From positions 1-64,000 of the forward strand of contig CP046107.1 of the NCBI GenBank assembly GCA_016864895.1: a stretch of DNA of 64,000 nt, given 5' to 3'. Within the stretch, counting starts at the first letter, position 1. Each line of letters starts with the position of its first letter. The notes beneath the pieces are model-generated. The model saw nothing but the letters and a program-made list of their open reading frames with translations, did no database searches and was not told the origin of the DNA. Shown piece by piece: positions 47,517-57,266 of the stretch. Source of the DNA: Neisseriaceae bacterium (GTDB taxonomy: Bacteria > Pseudomonadota > Gammaproteobacteria > Burkholderiales > Neisseriaceae). The position numbers were made by a program, and so were the translations under genes.

Positions 47517-48215
47517 CTATAAAATTTTTTTACCGTCTATAGTAATACTTGTGGCGATGAATTCAATATCATATAGTTTATTTCTCAATTTCATATATAC
47601 TGGCAAATTATTATATTGTTTTGAATAACCTATTTGTATAGGTGTTTTACTGCCTTTAATTTTTGCCAAGTCATAGAGTTCAATTGGTATAAGTTTCTTG
47701 GCAATAGCGATATTTCTACTTTGTTTAATTGTACTAATATTCGAGTTTCCAGCATGAATGAGATAAATTCCTTTACCAGTAGTGAGTTGAAAAGTATCTA
47801 AGGGTAGATTAGGATTAAAGGCTATTTCCCAGACTAACGAGATAGAGTCATAGCTTTTTCCAATGATCTGAGCTTTTTTGGGAGTGTTTATTTTACCATA
47901 GGTGACTTGCTTTGTTGACGGATTAAAAAGTGCAGAAGATACGAGATGTCCATTTCTAGATTCACTAAATTTATATGTATTTAAATGGTTATTATTTATA
48001 GTACCATTTGATTGGTAGATTATTTTATACATAGGAAGATTAGTAATATGAGCAATATTATAGTTATGTTTAGTGCTAGAAAACTTCATAGTACTTTTAG
48101 TGCCACCAGAACCTGAAAATTCAATACTCACCTTTTTAGGAATTGTTATATTGCCGGAGAAGCTCATAACAGGAAGAATGACCAATAGTGTTGGTAATTT
48201 AATATATTTAAACAT
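47517..48215 (-). CDS. DUF3108 domain periplasmic protein
   Basis: The 232-residue protein has an N-terminal signal sequence (to about residue 21) and a beta-rich body with the DUF3108 pattern: FSSTKHNYNI near the start, LIPIELYDLAKIKG and a final LYDIEFIATSI segment. In Neisseria a homologue lies beside purN. It is probably periplasmic, function unknown. Confidence 0.75.
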   Translation of the reverse strand: MFKYIKLPTLLVILPVMSFSGNITIPKKVSIEFSGSGGTKSTMKFSSTKHNYNIAHITNLPMYKIIYQSNGTINNNHLNTYKFSESRNGHLVSSALFNPSTKQVTYGKINTPKKAQIIGKSYDSISLVWEIAFNPNLPLDTFQLTTGKGIYLIHAGNSNISTIKQSRNIAIAKKLIPIELYDLAKIKGSKTPIQIGYSKQYNNLPVYMKLRNKLYDIEFIATSITIDGKKIL

Positions 48216-48256
48216 AATACAACCTTTACATATACTGAATAATAAGATTCGTTTTC

Positions 48257-48892
48257 TTAGAAATTAAGTATTTTTTGTTGATGTTCATCATGTTGTCTTT
48301 GATTAATAACTTTATTTTCTTTGATTAATAAATTATTAAAAATAAAATCTTGAATAGCCATAGGATAGATGATATGTTCGCAACTTAGCACTTTTTTAGC
48401 AAGTGTTTCAGCTGTATCTCCAGAGGTGATAGGAACCGCAGCTTGGGCAATAATTGGGCCACTATCTAGTTTGGGGGTTACAAAATGTACAGTGCAACCG
48501 GCGATTTTACAACCTGATTCTATGGCATTCTTGTGAGTATTCAATCCAGGAAACGCTGGTAATAGTGAAGGATGGATATTCATTAATCGATTTTTATAGT
48601 GTTCACAAAAAGATTCACTTAGGATTCTCATAAAACCTGCCAAAACAACTAAATCAGGTTCAAATTGATCAATTAATTTAATGAGAGTTGAGTCATAAGC
48701 TTCACGGGAAACGAAGGATTGGTGGTTAAGAGAAATTGCATTTAGACCTTGCTGTTCAGCCCATGATATACCTGGTGCATTTTCATTGTTACTAATGACG
48801 GCAACAATAGTTGCATTTTTGATGTTAGCATTAACGATGGCCTTCATATTACTGCCATTTCCAGAGATTAAAATCACGATTTTTTTATTCAT
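48257..48892 (-). CDS. purN: Phosphoribosylglycinamide formyltransferase
   Basis: PurN formylates GAR with 10-formyl-THF in purine synthesis. The start at ATG 48892 is chosen over a TTG that abuts the moxR stop, giving 211 residues. ISGNGSNMKAI near the start binds phosphate. The catalytic Asn-His-Asp set is in MNIHPSLLPAFPG and DSGPIIAQ. It follows the MoxR gene within a few bases. Confidence 0.95.
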   Translation of the reverse strand: MNKKIVILISGNGSNMKAIVNANIKNATIVAVISNNENAPGISWAEQQGLNAISLNHQSFVSREAYDSTLIKLIDQFEPDLVVLAGFMRILSESFCEHYKNRLMNIHPSLLPAFPGLNTHKNAIESGCKIAGCTVHFVTPKLDSGPIIAQAAVPITSGDTAETLAKKVLSCEHIIYPMAIQDFIFNNLLIKENKVINQRQHDEHQQKILNF

Positions 48893-48898
48893 AATCAA

Positions 48899-49738
48899 TT
48901 AGCTGTTTTTTATAATTTGTGAAAAATGGTGAAGCAGAGAAATATCTTGCTCATTTTTTAATAAAGCACCGATATGGGGTGGGATATTTTTTCGTTGTTT
49001 TGATTCTGTTAGTATATTCTCAGATAAATCATCTGCTGATAATAGCTTTAACCAGTCGATTAGTTCTGAAGTAGAAGGTTTTTTCTTTAAGCCATCAATA
49101 CCTCTTAAATCATAAAAATACGCTAAGGCTTCACTAATAAGTCTTTCCTGAATGTTAGGATAGTGTACATCAATAATCCGACGCATAGTTTTTTTATCAG
49201 GGAATTCGATATAATGAAAGAAACATCTTCTTAAAAAGGCATCAGGTAGTTCTTTTTCGTTATTGCTGGTAATAATAATAATTGGACGGTGTTTAGTAGT
49301 TATGACTTCTTGAGTTTCGTAACAAGAAAATTGCATACGGTCTAATTCAACTAATAAGTCATTGGGAAACTCAATATCTGCCTTATCAATTTCATCAATT
49401 AATAGTACTACGGGTTTATCTGCTTCAAAGGCTTGCCATAACTTACCTTTGACAATATAGTTTTTGATATTGGAAACTCCTTCTATCCCGAGTTGAGAGT
49501 CTCTTAAACGTGAAATTGCGTCATACTCATATAAACCTTGTTGTGCTTTTGTGGTGCTTTTAATATGCCACTGGATTAAATCAGTATCAAATGATTTAGC
49601 CACTTCTTCCGCTAGAAGGGTTTTCCCTGTACCCGGTTCCCCCTTAATTAATAAGGGTCGTTGTAATAATACTGCTGCATTGACAGCCATTTGTAATGCT
49701 TCGGTTGCAATATATCCTTGTGTGCCTTGGAATTTCAT
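48899..49738 (-). CDS. MoxR-family AAA+ ATPase
   Basis: The 279-residue ATPase has Walker A GEPGTGKT (about 37-44), Walker B LLIDEIDKAD (about 111-120), sensor 1 in IITSNNEKELPDAFLRRC, and a C-terminal lid. MoxR ATPases normally act as chaperones with a VWA-domain (CoxE-like) partner encoded next to them. Here the next gene downstream is purN and upstream is divergent polA, so the partner is missing locally. GAAGG precedes the start. Confidence 0.9.
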   Translation of the reverse strand: MKFQGTQGYIATEALQMAVNAAVLLQRPLLIKGEPGTGKTLLAEEVAKSFDTDLIQWHIKSTTKAQQGLYEYDAISRLRDSQLGIEGVSNIKNYIVKGKLWQAFEADKPVVLLIDEIDKADIEFPNDLLVELDRMQFSCYETQEVITTKHRPIIIITSNNEKELPDAFLRRCFFHYIEFPDKKTMRRIIDVHYPNIQERLISEALAYFYDLRGIDGLKKKPSTSELIDWLKLLSADDLSENILTESKQRKNIPPHIGALLKNEQDISLLHHFSQIIKNS

Positions 49739-49852
49739 TATGTAAACCTTCTCTATCCTTCTCTGTAATGTGATATTGTATTATATAATACTAGATAAAT
49801 ATTTGATTAATTTCAAGCTGACAATTACGCATAATAACAAAGTTAGGAATCC

Positions 49853-52618
49853 ATGGCTATGCAGCTACAAAATAAAACTCTACTACTTATTGATGGTTCA
49901 TCTTATATATATCGAGCCTTTCACGCTATTAGCGCCTTATCAAATACTGCAGGAGAACCAACTAATGCATTGTTTGGTGTTTTGAATATGTTAAAAAAAA
50001 TTGAGGATAACTATATTTTTGATTATTGTTGCTTTGTCTGTGATGCGAAAGGTAAGAATTTTCGTCATAAGTTGTTTAAGGATTATAAAGCCACTAGAAA
50101 ACCCATGCCTGATGATTTACGACCTCAAGTTGAGTGGATTAAAGAATTAGTTGATTTAATGGGTTGGAATGTTTTAGTTGTTGATGGGGTCGAAGCGGAT
50201 GATGTAATTGCGACTTTGACCAAAAAAGCCAAAGCCACCAAGATGCAAGTCATTATTTCAACAGGAGATAAAGATATTGCACAATTAGTAGATGATTCTA
50301 CTACTATGATTAACACTATGACAGATGAAATTTTGGATGTTGCAGGGGTTAAAAATAAATTTGGTGTTTTTCCAGAACAAATAGTAGATTATTTAACTTT
50401 GGTAGGAGATAGCTCGGATAATATTAAAGGAGTAAAGAAATGTGGGGCTAAAACGGCAGTCAAATGGTTAGATGAATATCGAACGTTAGAGAATTTATTG
50501 GCGCATGCTGATGATATTAAGGGTAAAGTGGGTGAGAATCTGCGCTTGGCACAAGAATGGTTGTCCTTATCTCATACACTAATTACGTTAAAAGATGATG
50601 TACTTTTATCAGAGTATTTACCGAATGGCATTGAAGATTTAAATCGGAAACCAGAGAATTGGGATTTACTATTGCCCCAATTACACCGTTTTGGTTTTAA
50701 GAAATGGATTAAGGATATTGAAAAAAAAGGCATTCATACAACTATTCACTCAGAAAAGGAATATGGAACTAATTTTACAATTGAAAAAAATACACTTAAA
50801 CCTCAATTACCGAGCCATGTTGAAGATCGTGCGATAAAAAGTAAAGAAGATTTAAATAATTTTCTGGTTTATCTAAATCAAGCTAAAAGAGTGGGTTTTG
50901 ATACCGAAACGACGTCATTAGATCAAATGCAGGCAAGACTAGTTGGAATGAGTTTTTCTTTTCAAACAGGTGAAAAATTTTATATACCACTGGATCACCA
51001 TTGGTTATCTTCTGAAACCTCTTTAGATATGGCACAAACACTAGTGCAATTAAAACCCTATCTAGAAAATCCACAGCTTGAAAAAATAGGTCAAAATTTG
51101 AAATATGATCAACATGTTTTAAAAAACCATGATATTGTGCTTAAAGGGATAGTGGGAGATAGTATGTTGGCTTCGTATATCATAGAAAGCCATTTAGGGC
51201 ATGGATTAGATGAGTTGGCAGAACGGCATTTAGGTATGACGACGATTAAATATGAAGATTTATGCGGTAAAGGTGCTAAACAAATCAGTTTTGCCCAAGT
51301 ACCTTTAAAAGAGGCAACACACTATGCTTGCCAAGATGCAGATTTAAGTTTGCACTTAGAAAAATATTTGGTGTCTTTAATGAGTGAAGCACAGAGAAAA
51401 TTGTATTATGACATGGAACTGCCAATATTAGAAATTTTGGCTCGTATGGAGCGTTACGGAGTATTAATTGATAAACAAGAATTGCAAAAACAAAGTCATG
51501 AACTAGCCATTAGAATTTTAGCTATTGAACAAGAAGTCTATCAGATTGTTGGTCAAGTATTTAATTTGAATTCTCCTAAACAAATGCAAGAAATCTTGTT
51601 TAATATTTTAAAAATACCCACACAGGGTCTCAATAGAACGCCCAAAGGAGATATTTCTACCAGTGAAGAGGTATTAGAGAAATTAGCACAAGATTATCAA
51701 GTACCTAGATTAATATTAGAATATCGTTCTTTGACTAAGTTAAAATCAACCTATACAGACAAATTATCTTTATTGTTGGATGAAAATAACCGAGTACACA
51801 CGACTTATGCACAAGCAGTAGTGAATACAGGTCGTTTGGCGAGTAATAATCCTAATCTGCAAAATATTCCTGTACGAACGCAAGAGGGACGTAAAATACG
51901 TCAAGCATTTATCGCTCCACCTAAACATAAAATTATCTCAGCAGACTACTCGCAAATTGAATTACGTATCATGGCTCATTTATCAGGAGATGAAAATTTA
52001 ATTCAGTGCTTCAATAATAATGAGGATATTCATCGCACTACTGCTTCTAAAATTTTTCACATCCCATTCGATGAAGTAAAAACAGAGCAGAGGCGTTATG
52101 CAAAAACTATTAACTTTGGCTTAATTTATGGTATGAGTCAGTATGGTTTAGCCAAATCATTAAATATTGACTCATCTGAAGCTAAATCTTTTATTGATCA
52201 ATATTTTAATGAGTATCCTGGTGTTTTAACCTATATGCAGCAGACTAAATTACAAGCTCATAAAATGGGTTATGTGGAAACTATTTTTGGTAGAAAACTT
52301 TATTTGAATAATATTAATTCTAATAATGCTCGTTTAAGAAGTAGTGCTGAGCGAGCAGCCATTAATGCACCGATGCAGGGGACAGCTTCTGATCTGATTA
52401 AACTAGCCATGATCAATGTGCAAAACTGGCTAGACAAAGAAAAACTTCAAACTCAAATGATAATGCAAGTACATGATGAATTAGTTTTTGAAGTGCCAGA
52501 ACAGGAGCTGAAAATTATTCATACACATATTCGTAGGTTAATGACCTCCATAGTAGATCTAAAAGTTCCTTTAGTGGTGGATATAGGAGAAGGCGATAAT
52601 TGGGAAACTGCTCATTAA
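49853..52618 (+). CDS. polA: DNA polymerase I
   Basis: PolA fills gaps and removes RNA primers. The 921-residue protein keeps all three activities: a 5' nuclease (GVEADDVIATL, TGDKDIAQLV), a 3'-5' exonuclease with FDTETTSLD (about 349-357), and the polymerase domain with motif A SADYSQIELR, motif B RRYAKTINFGLIYG and motif C QVHDELVFE. AGGAA lies 6 bases before the ATG at 49853. Confidence 0.96.
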   Translation: MAMQLQNKTLLLIDGSSYIYRAFHAISALSNTAGEPTNALFGVLNMLKKIEDNYIFDYCCFVCDAKGKNFRHKLFKDYKATRKPMPDDLRPQVEWIKELVDLMGWNVLVVDGVEADDVIATLTKKAKATKMQVIISTGDKDIAQLVDDSTTMINTMTDEILDVAGVKNKFGVFPEQIVDYLTLVGDSSDNIKGVKKCGAKTAVKWLDEYRTLENLLAHADDIKGKVGENLRLAQEWLSLSHTLITLKDDVLLSEYLPNGIEDLNRKPENWDLLLPQLHRFGFKKWIKDIEKKGIHTTIHSEKEYGTNFTIEKNTLKPQLPSHVEDRAIKSKEDLNNFLVYLNQAKRVGFDTETTSLDQMQARLVGMSFSFQTGEKFYIPLDHHWLSSETSLDMAQTLVQLKPYLENPQLEKIGQNLKYDQHVLKNHDIVLKGIVGDSMLASYIIESHLGHGLDELAERHLGMTTIKYEDLCGKGAKQISFAQVPLKEATHYACQDADLSLHLEKYLVSLMSEAQRKLYYDMELPILEILARMERYGVLIDKQELQKQSHELAIRILAIEQEVYQIVGQVFNLNSPKQMQEILFNILKIPTQGLNRTPKGDISTSEEVLEKLAQDYQVPRLILEYRSLTKLKSTYTDKLSLLLDENNRVHTTYAQAVVNTGRLASNNPNLQNIPVRTQEGRKIRQAFIAPPKHKIISADYSQIELRIMAHLSGDENLIQCFNNNEDIHRTTASKIFHIPFDEVKTEQRRYAKTINFGLIYGMSQYGLAKSLNIDSSEAKSFIDQYFNEYPGVLTYMQQTKLQAHKMGYVETIFGRKLYLNNINSNNARLRSSAERAAINAPMQGTASDLIKLAMINVQNWLDKEKLQTQMIMQVHDELVFEVPEQELKIIHTHIRRLMTSIVDLKVPLVVDIGEGDNWETAH

Positions 52619-52643
52619 AGGAAATAAATAATAGGAAGAATAA

Positions 52644-53198
52644 ATGGAACATAATCAATATGAAATTGCTTATTTGGGTGGTGGGTGCTTTTGGTGTTTA
52701 GAAGCTCTGTTTAAAAGAATACCGGGTGTAGTAGAGGTGGTTTCTGGTTATATGGGAGGTAATATTCAACATCCTAGTTACCAAGAAGTTTGTCAGGGAA
52801 ATACTGGTCATGCTGAAGTGGTGCAGATAACTTTTAATCCTAAACAAATTGACTATAACAATCTATTAAATTTATTCTTTGATCTTCACGACCCTACGAC
52901 TGTCAATAGACAAGGTAATGATGTGGGAACACAGTATAGAAGTATTATTTTTTATACTAGTGATAAGCAGAAGAATCAAGCACAAAAGAAAATACATATT
53001 TTGGATACACAGGCCATTTTTGATGACAAGATTGTTACACAAGTAGTGGCAAAAGAAAACTTTTACCCTGCAGAAGAATATCATCAAAATTATTTCGATA
53101 CCCATACTGATCTAGCTTATTGTACTTATGTGATCAAACCTAAAGTGAAGAAATTACAAGAATTATTGTGTGGAGAGGTACTACATAAAGGAGTTTAG
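52644..53198 (+). CDS. msrA: Peptide methionine sulfoxide reductase MsrA
   Basis: MsrA repairs methionine-S-sulfoxide in proteins. The 184-residue protein has the GGGCFWC active site (catalytic Cys17) followed by SGYMGG, and the GTQYRSIIFY and EEYHQNYF segments. A further Cys near the end (LCGE) could be the resolving Cys. It has no signal peptide, so it is cytoplasmic. It is 25 bases after polA. Confidence 0.95.
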   Translation: MEHNQYEIAYLGGGCFWCLEALFKRIPGVVEVVSGYMGGNIQHPSYQEVCQGNTGHAEVVQITFNPKQIDYNNLLNLFFDLHDPTTVNRQGNDVGTQYRSIIFYTSDKQKNQAQKKIHILDTQAIFDDKIVTQVVAKENFYPAEEYHQNYFDTHTDLAYCTYVIKPKVKKLQELLCGEVLHKGV

Positions 53199-53340
53199 TT
53201 CAATTTAAGAGTGCATATTTTTTTTATGGGTACACTTTAAGGAGCATTTTAATATTGTTGATATTATTTTGAATCTGTTTTGTGTAAGACACAGGCCTTA
53301 ATAGTTTTATATCTAAGATATTATTGAAACACGAAAAGAA

Positions 53341-53389
53341 CTCCCTACTCAACGATTGATAATAGTGATTAAATGAGTCTCATAGGGAG
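53341..53389. terminator. Stem-loop between msrA and metQ
   Basis: CTCCCTA (53341-53347) pairs with TAGGGAG (53383-53389), extended by CTCA/TGAG with a small bulge. A short T run follows on the plus strand, and TTCTTTT on the minus strand. It lies between convergent genes and may stop transcription from both sides. Confidence 0.5.
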
Positions 53390-53456
53390 CATTTTACCAT
53401 AATGCTTACTAATCTAATACACTGTATAACGAATTTAAGTCATTGGAATGATATAA

Positions 53457-54278
53457 TTATTCCCAATTTTTTGGTAAATTATATCCCTTAAATTTTCCTC
53501 TAATATAGGCCTTAAATTCAGCAGAGTTATAAGCTTCTTCTACATCTTTAATCCATTGTGAATCTTTATCTTGTGTCCTAATAGCAGCAATATTAATATA
53601 TTCTTTACTCTTTTCTTGAGCTAAAGCAGTAGTTAGTTCAATACCTGAACTTCTAGCATAATTACCATTAATGATAGCAAAATCTAGGTCATCTCTTGAT
53701 CTTGGTAACTGAGCTGCTTCTATCTCAAGTAATTTTATTGGTCGATGATAAGTTTGAATATCCTTGATGGTTGCTAATGTTCTATCTGTTTCTGGACTAA
53801 TAGAGATATAACCGATATCATCTAGCAGTAATAAGGCTCTAGCCAAATTAGTTGGATCATTAGGAATACCAATAGTGATTTCTGCCTTATCTGTTCTTAA
53901 GTCAGAGGATTTACCTGAATAAATTCCCAAGCCAGCGGTAGGCACCTCAAATAATTCCATTAAATCTAAGTTTTGTTGTTTGATAAAGTAATAAAAGTAA
54001 GGACGATGTTGAAAAACATTAATGTCAATGCTTTTTTCAGCTAAGACTTTATTAAGCAATACATAATCAGAAAATTCTTTGAGAGTAACTTGATAGCCTT
54101 TTTTTTCCAATTGTGGGATGATTGATTCTTTGACCATGTCACCAAAATCACCAATAGTTGTACCAATGACAATTTTTTTACTTTCGTCAATAGATTTTTG
54201 AGAGCCTGAGGAACAACCAGACAAGCTACCCAAAGCGATAAATGCTATAGTAGCAAACGTTAATAATGATTTAAACAT
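53457..54278 (-). CDS. metQ: Methionine-binding lipoprotein MetQ (NlpA family)
   Basis: MetQ binds methionine in the periplasm for the MetNIQ importer. The 273-residue precursor has a lipoprotein signal peptide ending LSGC (Cys22), then the NlpA-type binding domain. Family segments include VNVFQHRPYF (here INVFQHRPYFYYF) and GIPNDPTNLARAL. It follows metI by 34 bases, in which the ribosome site is duplicated. Confidence 0.93.
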   Translation of the reverse strand: MFKSLLTFATIAFIALGSLSGCSSGSQKSIDESKKIVIGTTIGDFGDMVKESIIPQLEKKGYQVTLKEFSDYVLLNKVLAEKSIDINVFQHRPYFYYFIKQQNLDLMELFEVPTAGLGIYSGKSSDLRTDKAEITIGIPNDPTNLARALLLLDDIGYISISPETDRTLATIKDIQTYHRPIKLLEIEAAQLPRSRDDLDFAIINGNYARSSGIELTTALAQEKSKEYINIAAIRTQDKDSQWIKDVEEAYNSAEFKAYIRGKFKGYNLPKNWE

Positions 54279-54312
54279 AATATAACTCCTTAAATATAAT
54301 ATAACTCCTTAA
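54278..54312 (-). repeat. Duplicated ribosome binding site before metQ
   Basis: A 16-base unit containing AAGGAGTTATATTA occurs twice (54278-54293 and 54297-54312), offset by 19 bases. The copy nearest metQ is correctly spaced for its start. The other abuts the metI stop. Confidence 0.85.
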
Positions 54313-54984
54313 TTATTTCCGATTGAGTTTTGTGGCAAGAAAGTTGCCCACTGACTGTATAATCACAACCATTATGGACAACAGAATAACAATAAATACA
54401 ACAACGTCTGGTTGATAACGTTGATAACCATAACGAATGGCTAAATCACCTAAGCCTCCGCCTCCAATCATCCCTCCAGCTGCGCTAGAGGAAAGTAATG
54501 TGATAATTAAAATGCTCGCGCTCAAGATAATACCGGGTAAAGACTCTTTTAACAGGATGGAAAAAATAATTTTAGGATAGCTGGCACCTAAAATTTGAGC
54601 AGCTTCAATAATATCTCCAGGAACTTCTTGTAAATTTTGTTCTACTAAGCGTGAAAAATAAAATAGGCCAGCAATACTTAGGACGAAAGCTGCAGCGATG
54701 GGGCCAAAAGAGGTTCCTACAACCATGCGAGTGATACCTAATAGAGCAACCATTAATATGACAAAAGGAAAAGCCCTCATAAAGTTAACTGTTTGCGATA
54801 GAGCCTGATGGATGTATTTATTTTCTCTTATTTGGTTATCTCCAGTGACAAATAACAGTATACCAAGTAATCCTCCTACAAAAATAGAAGCGATAGAAGA
54901 CAGACCTACCATTATAATAGTATCTAAGCAAGCTTGTATAATTTCATTTTTTAGAGCAATAACATTAGAAAAATTAAAAGACAT
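54313..54984 (-). CDS. metI: Methionine ABC transporter permease MetI
   Basis: The start at ATG 54984 (with AAGAGAG upstream) gives a 223-residue permease. A GTG at 55002 would extend it. It has five hydrophobic spans and the coupling loop EAAQILGASYPKIIF, where the MetN ATPase docks. The product imports methionine with MetN and MetQ. metN is not adjacent: the next gene upstream is the divergent tpiA, only about 160 bases away. Confidence 0.92.
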   Translation of the reverse strand: MSFNFSNVIALKNEIIQACLDTIIMVGLSSIASIFVGGLLGILLFVTGDNQIRENKYIHQALSQTVNFMRAFPFVILMVALLGITRMVVGTSFGPIAAAFVLSIAGLFYFSRLVEQNLQEVPGDIIEAAQILGASYPKIIFSILLKESLPGIILSASILIITLLSSSAAGGMIGGGGLGDLAIRYGYQRYQPDVVVFIVILLSIMVVIIQSVGNFLATKLNRK

Positions 54985-55148
54985 AAAATGCTCTCTTCCC
55001 ACATTATAACATATTTGGTACTATTCTAACCCAATGTAACTGTTTTTTAAACTGGAATGTTTTTTATAGAACAAGCTAATTGTGAGAGTGAATTATTTTG
55101 ATGTCTTTTATGGGGTATACTAGAAGCTATTACAAAAGGGAGAATATT

Positions 55149-55910
55149 GTGAATTGGATGGGTAAGATCATTTTATGTAATTGGAAAATGAATGGTTCAT
55201 TATCAATGATTGAACATTATTTTTCAGAATTAAATTTAGAACCTACATCTAACAAAAAATGCACTATAGGATTAGCAGTTCCATTTATTTATGTACAACC
55301 ATTCCAGGAATATTTAAAGGAGAGTACTTGGAGGTTGGGTGTACAAGATGTAAGTCAATTTTCAGTAGCAGGTGCCTATACAGGTGAAATTAGTGCTAGT
55401 ATGCTAAAAGACTTTCATGTTCAATTTGTTCTGGTTGGGCACTCAGAAAGAAGACAGTATTTCAAAGAAAATAATTCGATTTTATTTCGTAAAATAAAAA
55501 ATTTGTTATCTGAAAATATAACCCCTGTGTTTTGCATTGGAGAAACATTAGAAGAAAAGAAATTAGGTTGTACTCAGGATGTTTTGAACCAGCAATTAAG
55601 TGTATTGGATAATATCGGTATTGATATCAACAAAATAGTCATTGCGTATGAACCAGTATGGGCGATCGGGACTGGTCATACGCCAAGTCAAGAAGAAATA
55701 CAGATGAGTTTGGGTCATATTCGATCTCAAATATTGCTAAGACATTCTGAAGCTGATAGAATCCCAATTCTTTATGGGGGTAGTGTCGGTGTTGGTAATG
55801 CGAAAGAGATAGTATCAATAGATCATGTAGATGGTTTATTGATAGGAGGTGCTTCTTTAAGGTCTCGGGACTTTGTTAAGATTGTCGAATCAGTAATTGA
55901 AATAACATAA
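55149..55910 (+). CDS. tpiA: Triosephosphate isomerase
   Basis: TpiA interconverts dihydroxyacetone phosphate and glyceraldehyde 3-phosphate. GTG 55149 is chosen as start because AAAGGGAG lies at the right distance. ATG 55158 is the alternative. The 253-residue product has the NWKMNG substrate lysine near residue 13, catalytic His in LVGHSERR, catalytic Glu in AYEPVWAIGTG, and the phosphate loop LYGGSVG. secG follows. Confidence 0.95.
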   Translation: MNWMGKIILCNWKMNGSLSMIEHYFSELNLEPTSNKKCTIGLAVPFIYVQPFQEYLKESTWRLGVQDVSQFSVAGAYTGEISASMLKDFHVQFVLVGHSERRQYFKENNSILFRKIKNLLSENITPVFCIGETLEEKKLGCTQDVLNQQLSVLDNIGIDINKIVIAYEPVWAIGTGHTPSQEEIQMSLGHIRSQILLRHSEADRIPILYGGSVGVGNAKEIVSIDHVDGLLIGGASLRSRDFVKIVESVIEIT

Positions 55911-55923
55911 AGCGAATAAAATT

Positions 55924-56349
55924 ATGTCAAATACATTAAGCGTTTTTTTGTGGATTATTAATATTTTTTCTGGATTGAGTATCATATTTTTAGTGTTAAT
56001 GCAACAAGGAAAAGGAGCGGCTGCAGGTGCTTCGTTTGGAGGTGGTAGTTCTCAAGGGGTTTTTGGGGCATCAGGATCAGATAATTTTCTCAGCCGTAGC
56101 ACAGCAATAGCAACTATTATTTTTTTTACAACTTGTTTAATGCTTGCTTATTCAGCGACACAAAGATCAGTAGTTGATGTTAGTAGGGTAAATTCATCGA
56201 TGGCAATAGAAAAAACTAAGCCTGCTGTAAAATCTGATGATCGTGCTCTACCGGATTCAACGCCTACTGTAAATGGTGGTGCGCAGGTACCATCTCAAAA
56301 AATACACACGGATGAGGGGTTGGTTTCTCAAGATTCTTCTGCTAAGTGA
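55924..56349 (+). CDS. secG: Preprotein translocase subunit SecG
   Basis: SecG assists the SecYEG channel. The 141-residue protein has two membrane helices (about 5-23 and 58-78) with the conserved LMQQGKGAAAGASFGGG loop between them, and a longer polar C-terminal tail. tpiA-secG-tRNA-Leu-nuo is a conserved proteobacterial order. Confidence 0.94.
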   Translation: MSNTLSVFLWIINIFSGLSIIFLVLMQQGKGAAAGASFGGGSSQGVFGASGSDNFLSRSTAIATIIFFTTCLMLAYSATQRSVVDVSRVNSSMAIEKTKPAVKSDDRALPDSTPTVNGGAQVPSQKIHTDEGLVSQDSSAK

Positions 56350-56489
56350 ACGATAACAACAGAAGGTGGTTATGTACTTGAAACTTAAGGATAAATTTGC
56401 CTAGCTCTATCATTAAGAGAAAAGTAACTTTAACTGTTCTTAAATGTTCAAATAAATAGTCGTCGTTTTTGATAGTGTTGAAATATTTA

Positions 56490-56573
56490 GCCGACATGGT
56501 GAAATTGGTAGACACGCCATCTTGAGGGGGTGGTGACCTATGGGTCGTGCGAGTTCAATTCTCGCTGTCGGCA
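56490..56573 (+). tRNA. tRNA-Leu (anticodon GAG)
   Basis: The 84-base gene folds as a class II tRNA. The acceptor GCCGACA (56490-56496) pairs with TGTCGGC (56566-56572), with A73 as discriminator base. The anticodon stem is CCATC/GGTGG with loop TTGAGGG, so GAG is at 56524-56526. The T arm is GCGAG-TTCAATT-CTCGC and a long variable arm precedes it. The 3' CCA is not encoded (CTA follows the discriminator). It sits between secG and nuoA as in relatives. Confidence 0.95.
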
Positions 56574-56610
56574 CTAATTTAAAATATTATTAAGTTTTTA
56601 TTGAGTATTG

Positions 56611-56639
56611 TTTAATTAAACAGGTTTTTGGAGTATAAT
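56611..56639 (+). promoter_or_regulatory. Possible promoter of the nuo operon
   Basis: A consensus TATAAT at 56634-56639 with a weak TTTAAT 17 bases upstream lies about 270 bases before nuoA. No gene was seen in the long leader 56640-56906. A small 66-codon frame there (56753-56953) overlaps nuoA in another frame and is not convincing. Confidence 0.4.
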
Positions 56640-56906
56640 TGACAAGTTGTAGTAAAAAATTTTATACATATAATAAAAATAAATAAAAACAAACATAAAA
56701 CAAATTAAGAATATAAAACAAAAGTTATTTGTAGTGGGTTTTATTTTTATCGTTGATTGTTGTTGTCTATAACCTTAACGATTTAAAAAATAACTTACAT
56801 GATAAATTGGAACATAAACATATTAATCATTACTTGTCGTTTTGTGACAAAATAGTTTGTCTATTGAATTTGGTTTTTCTGGACAATCTTGAGAGGGAAT
56901 TAATGA

Positions 56907-57266
56907 ATGATGCTATCAAATTTTTATCCTGCCTTTATTTTCTTACTCGTTAGTTTTCTAACGGGAGTCTTGTTTATTACTTTGGGTTATATTTTAGGGC
57001 CTCAACACCCTACTAAGATTAAAGAGGAAGCTTTTGAGTGTGGATTTGAAGCATTCGAGGGGGCTCGTATGGAGTTCGATGTCCAATACTATCTTGTTGC
57101 TATCCTGTTTATATTGTTTGATCTGGAAGTTGCATTTATATTTCCTTGGGCGTTAGTTTTTAGGGATCTGGGGATGTGGGCATTTTGGGCTATGTTTATT
57201 TTCTTAGCAATATTAACGTTAGGGTTTATTTACGAATGGAAAAAGGGAGCACTTGAATGGGAATAG
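56907..57266 (+). CDS. nuoA: NADH-quinone oxidoreductase subunit A
   Basis: NuoA is a small membrane subunit of complex I. The 119-residue product has three helices and the conserved EAFECGFE and [18 protein letters not shown] segments. GAGAGGG lies upstream of the ATG. It overlaps nuoB by 10 bases. Confidence 0.95.
   Translation: MMLSNFYPAFIFLLVSFLTGVLFITLGYILGPQHPTKIKEEAFECGFEAFEGARMEFDVQYYLVAILFILFDLEVAFIFPWALVFRDLGMWAFWAMFIFLAILTLGFIYEWKKGALEWE

Noticed and set aside
49770..49985. 71-codon frame overlapping the polA start
   Set aside because: It is out of frame with polA, and polA has its own good ribosome site and complete N-terminus.
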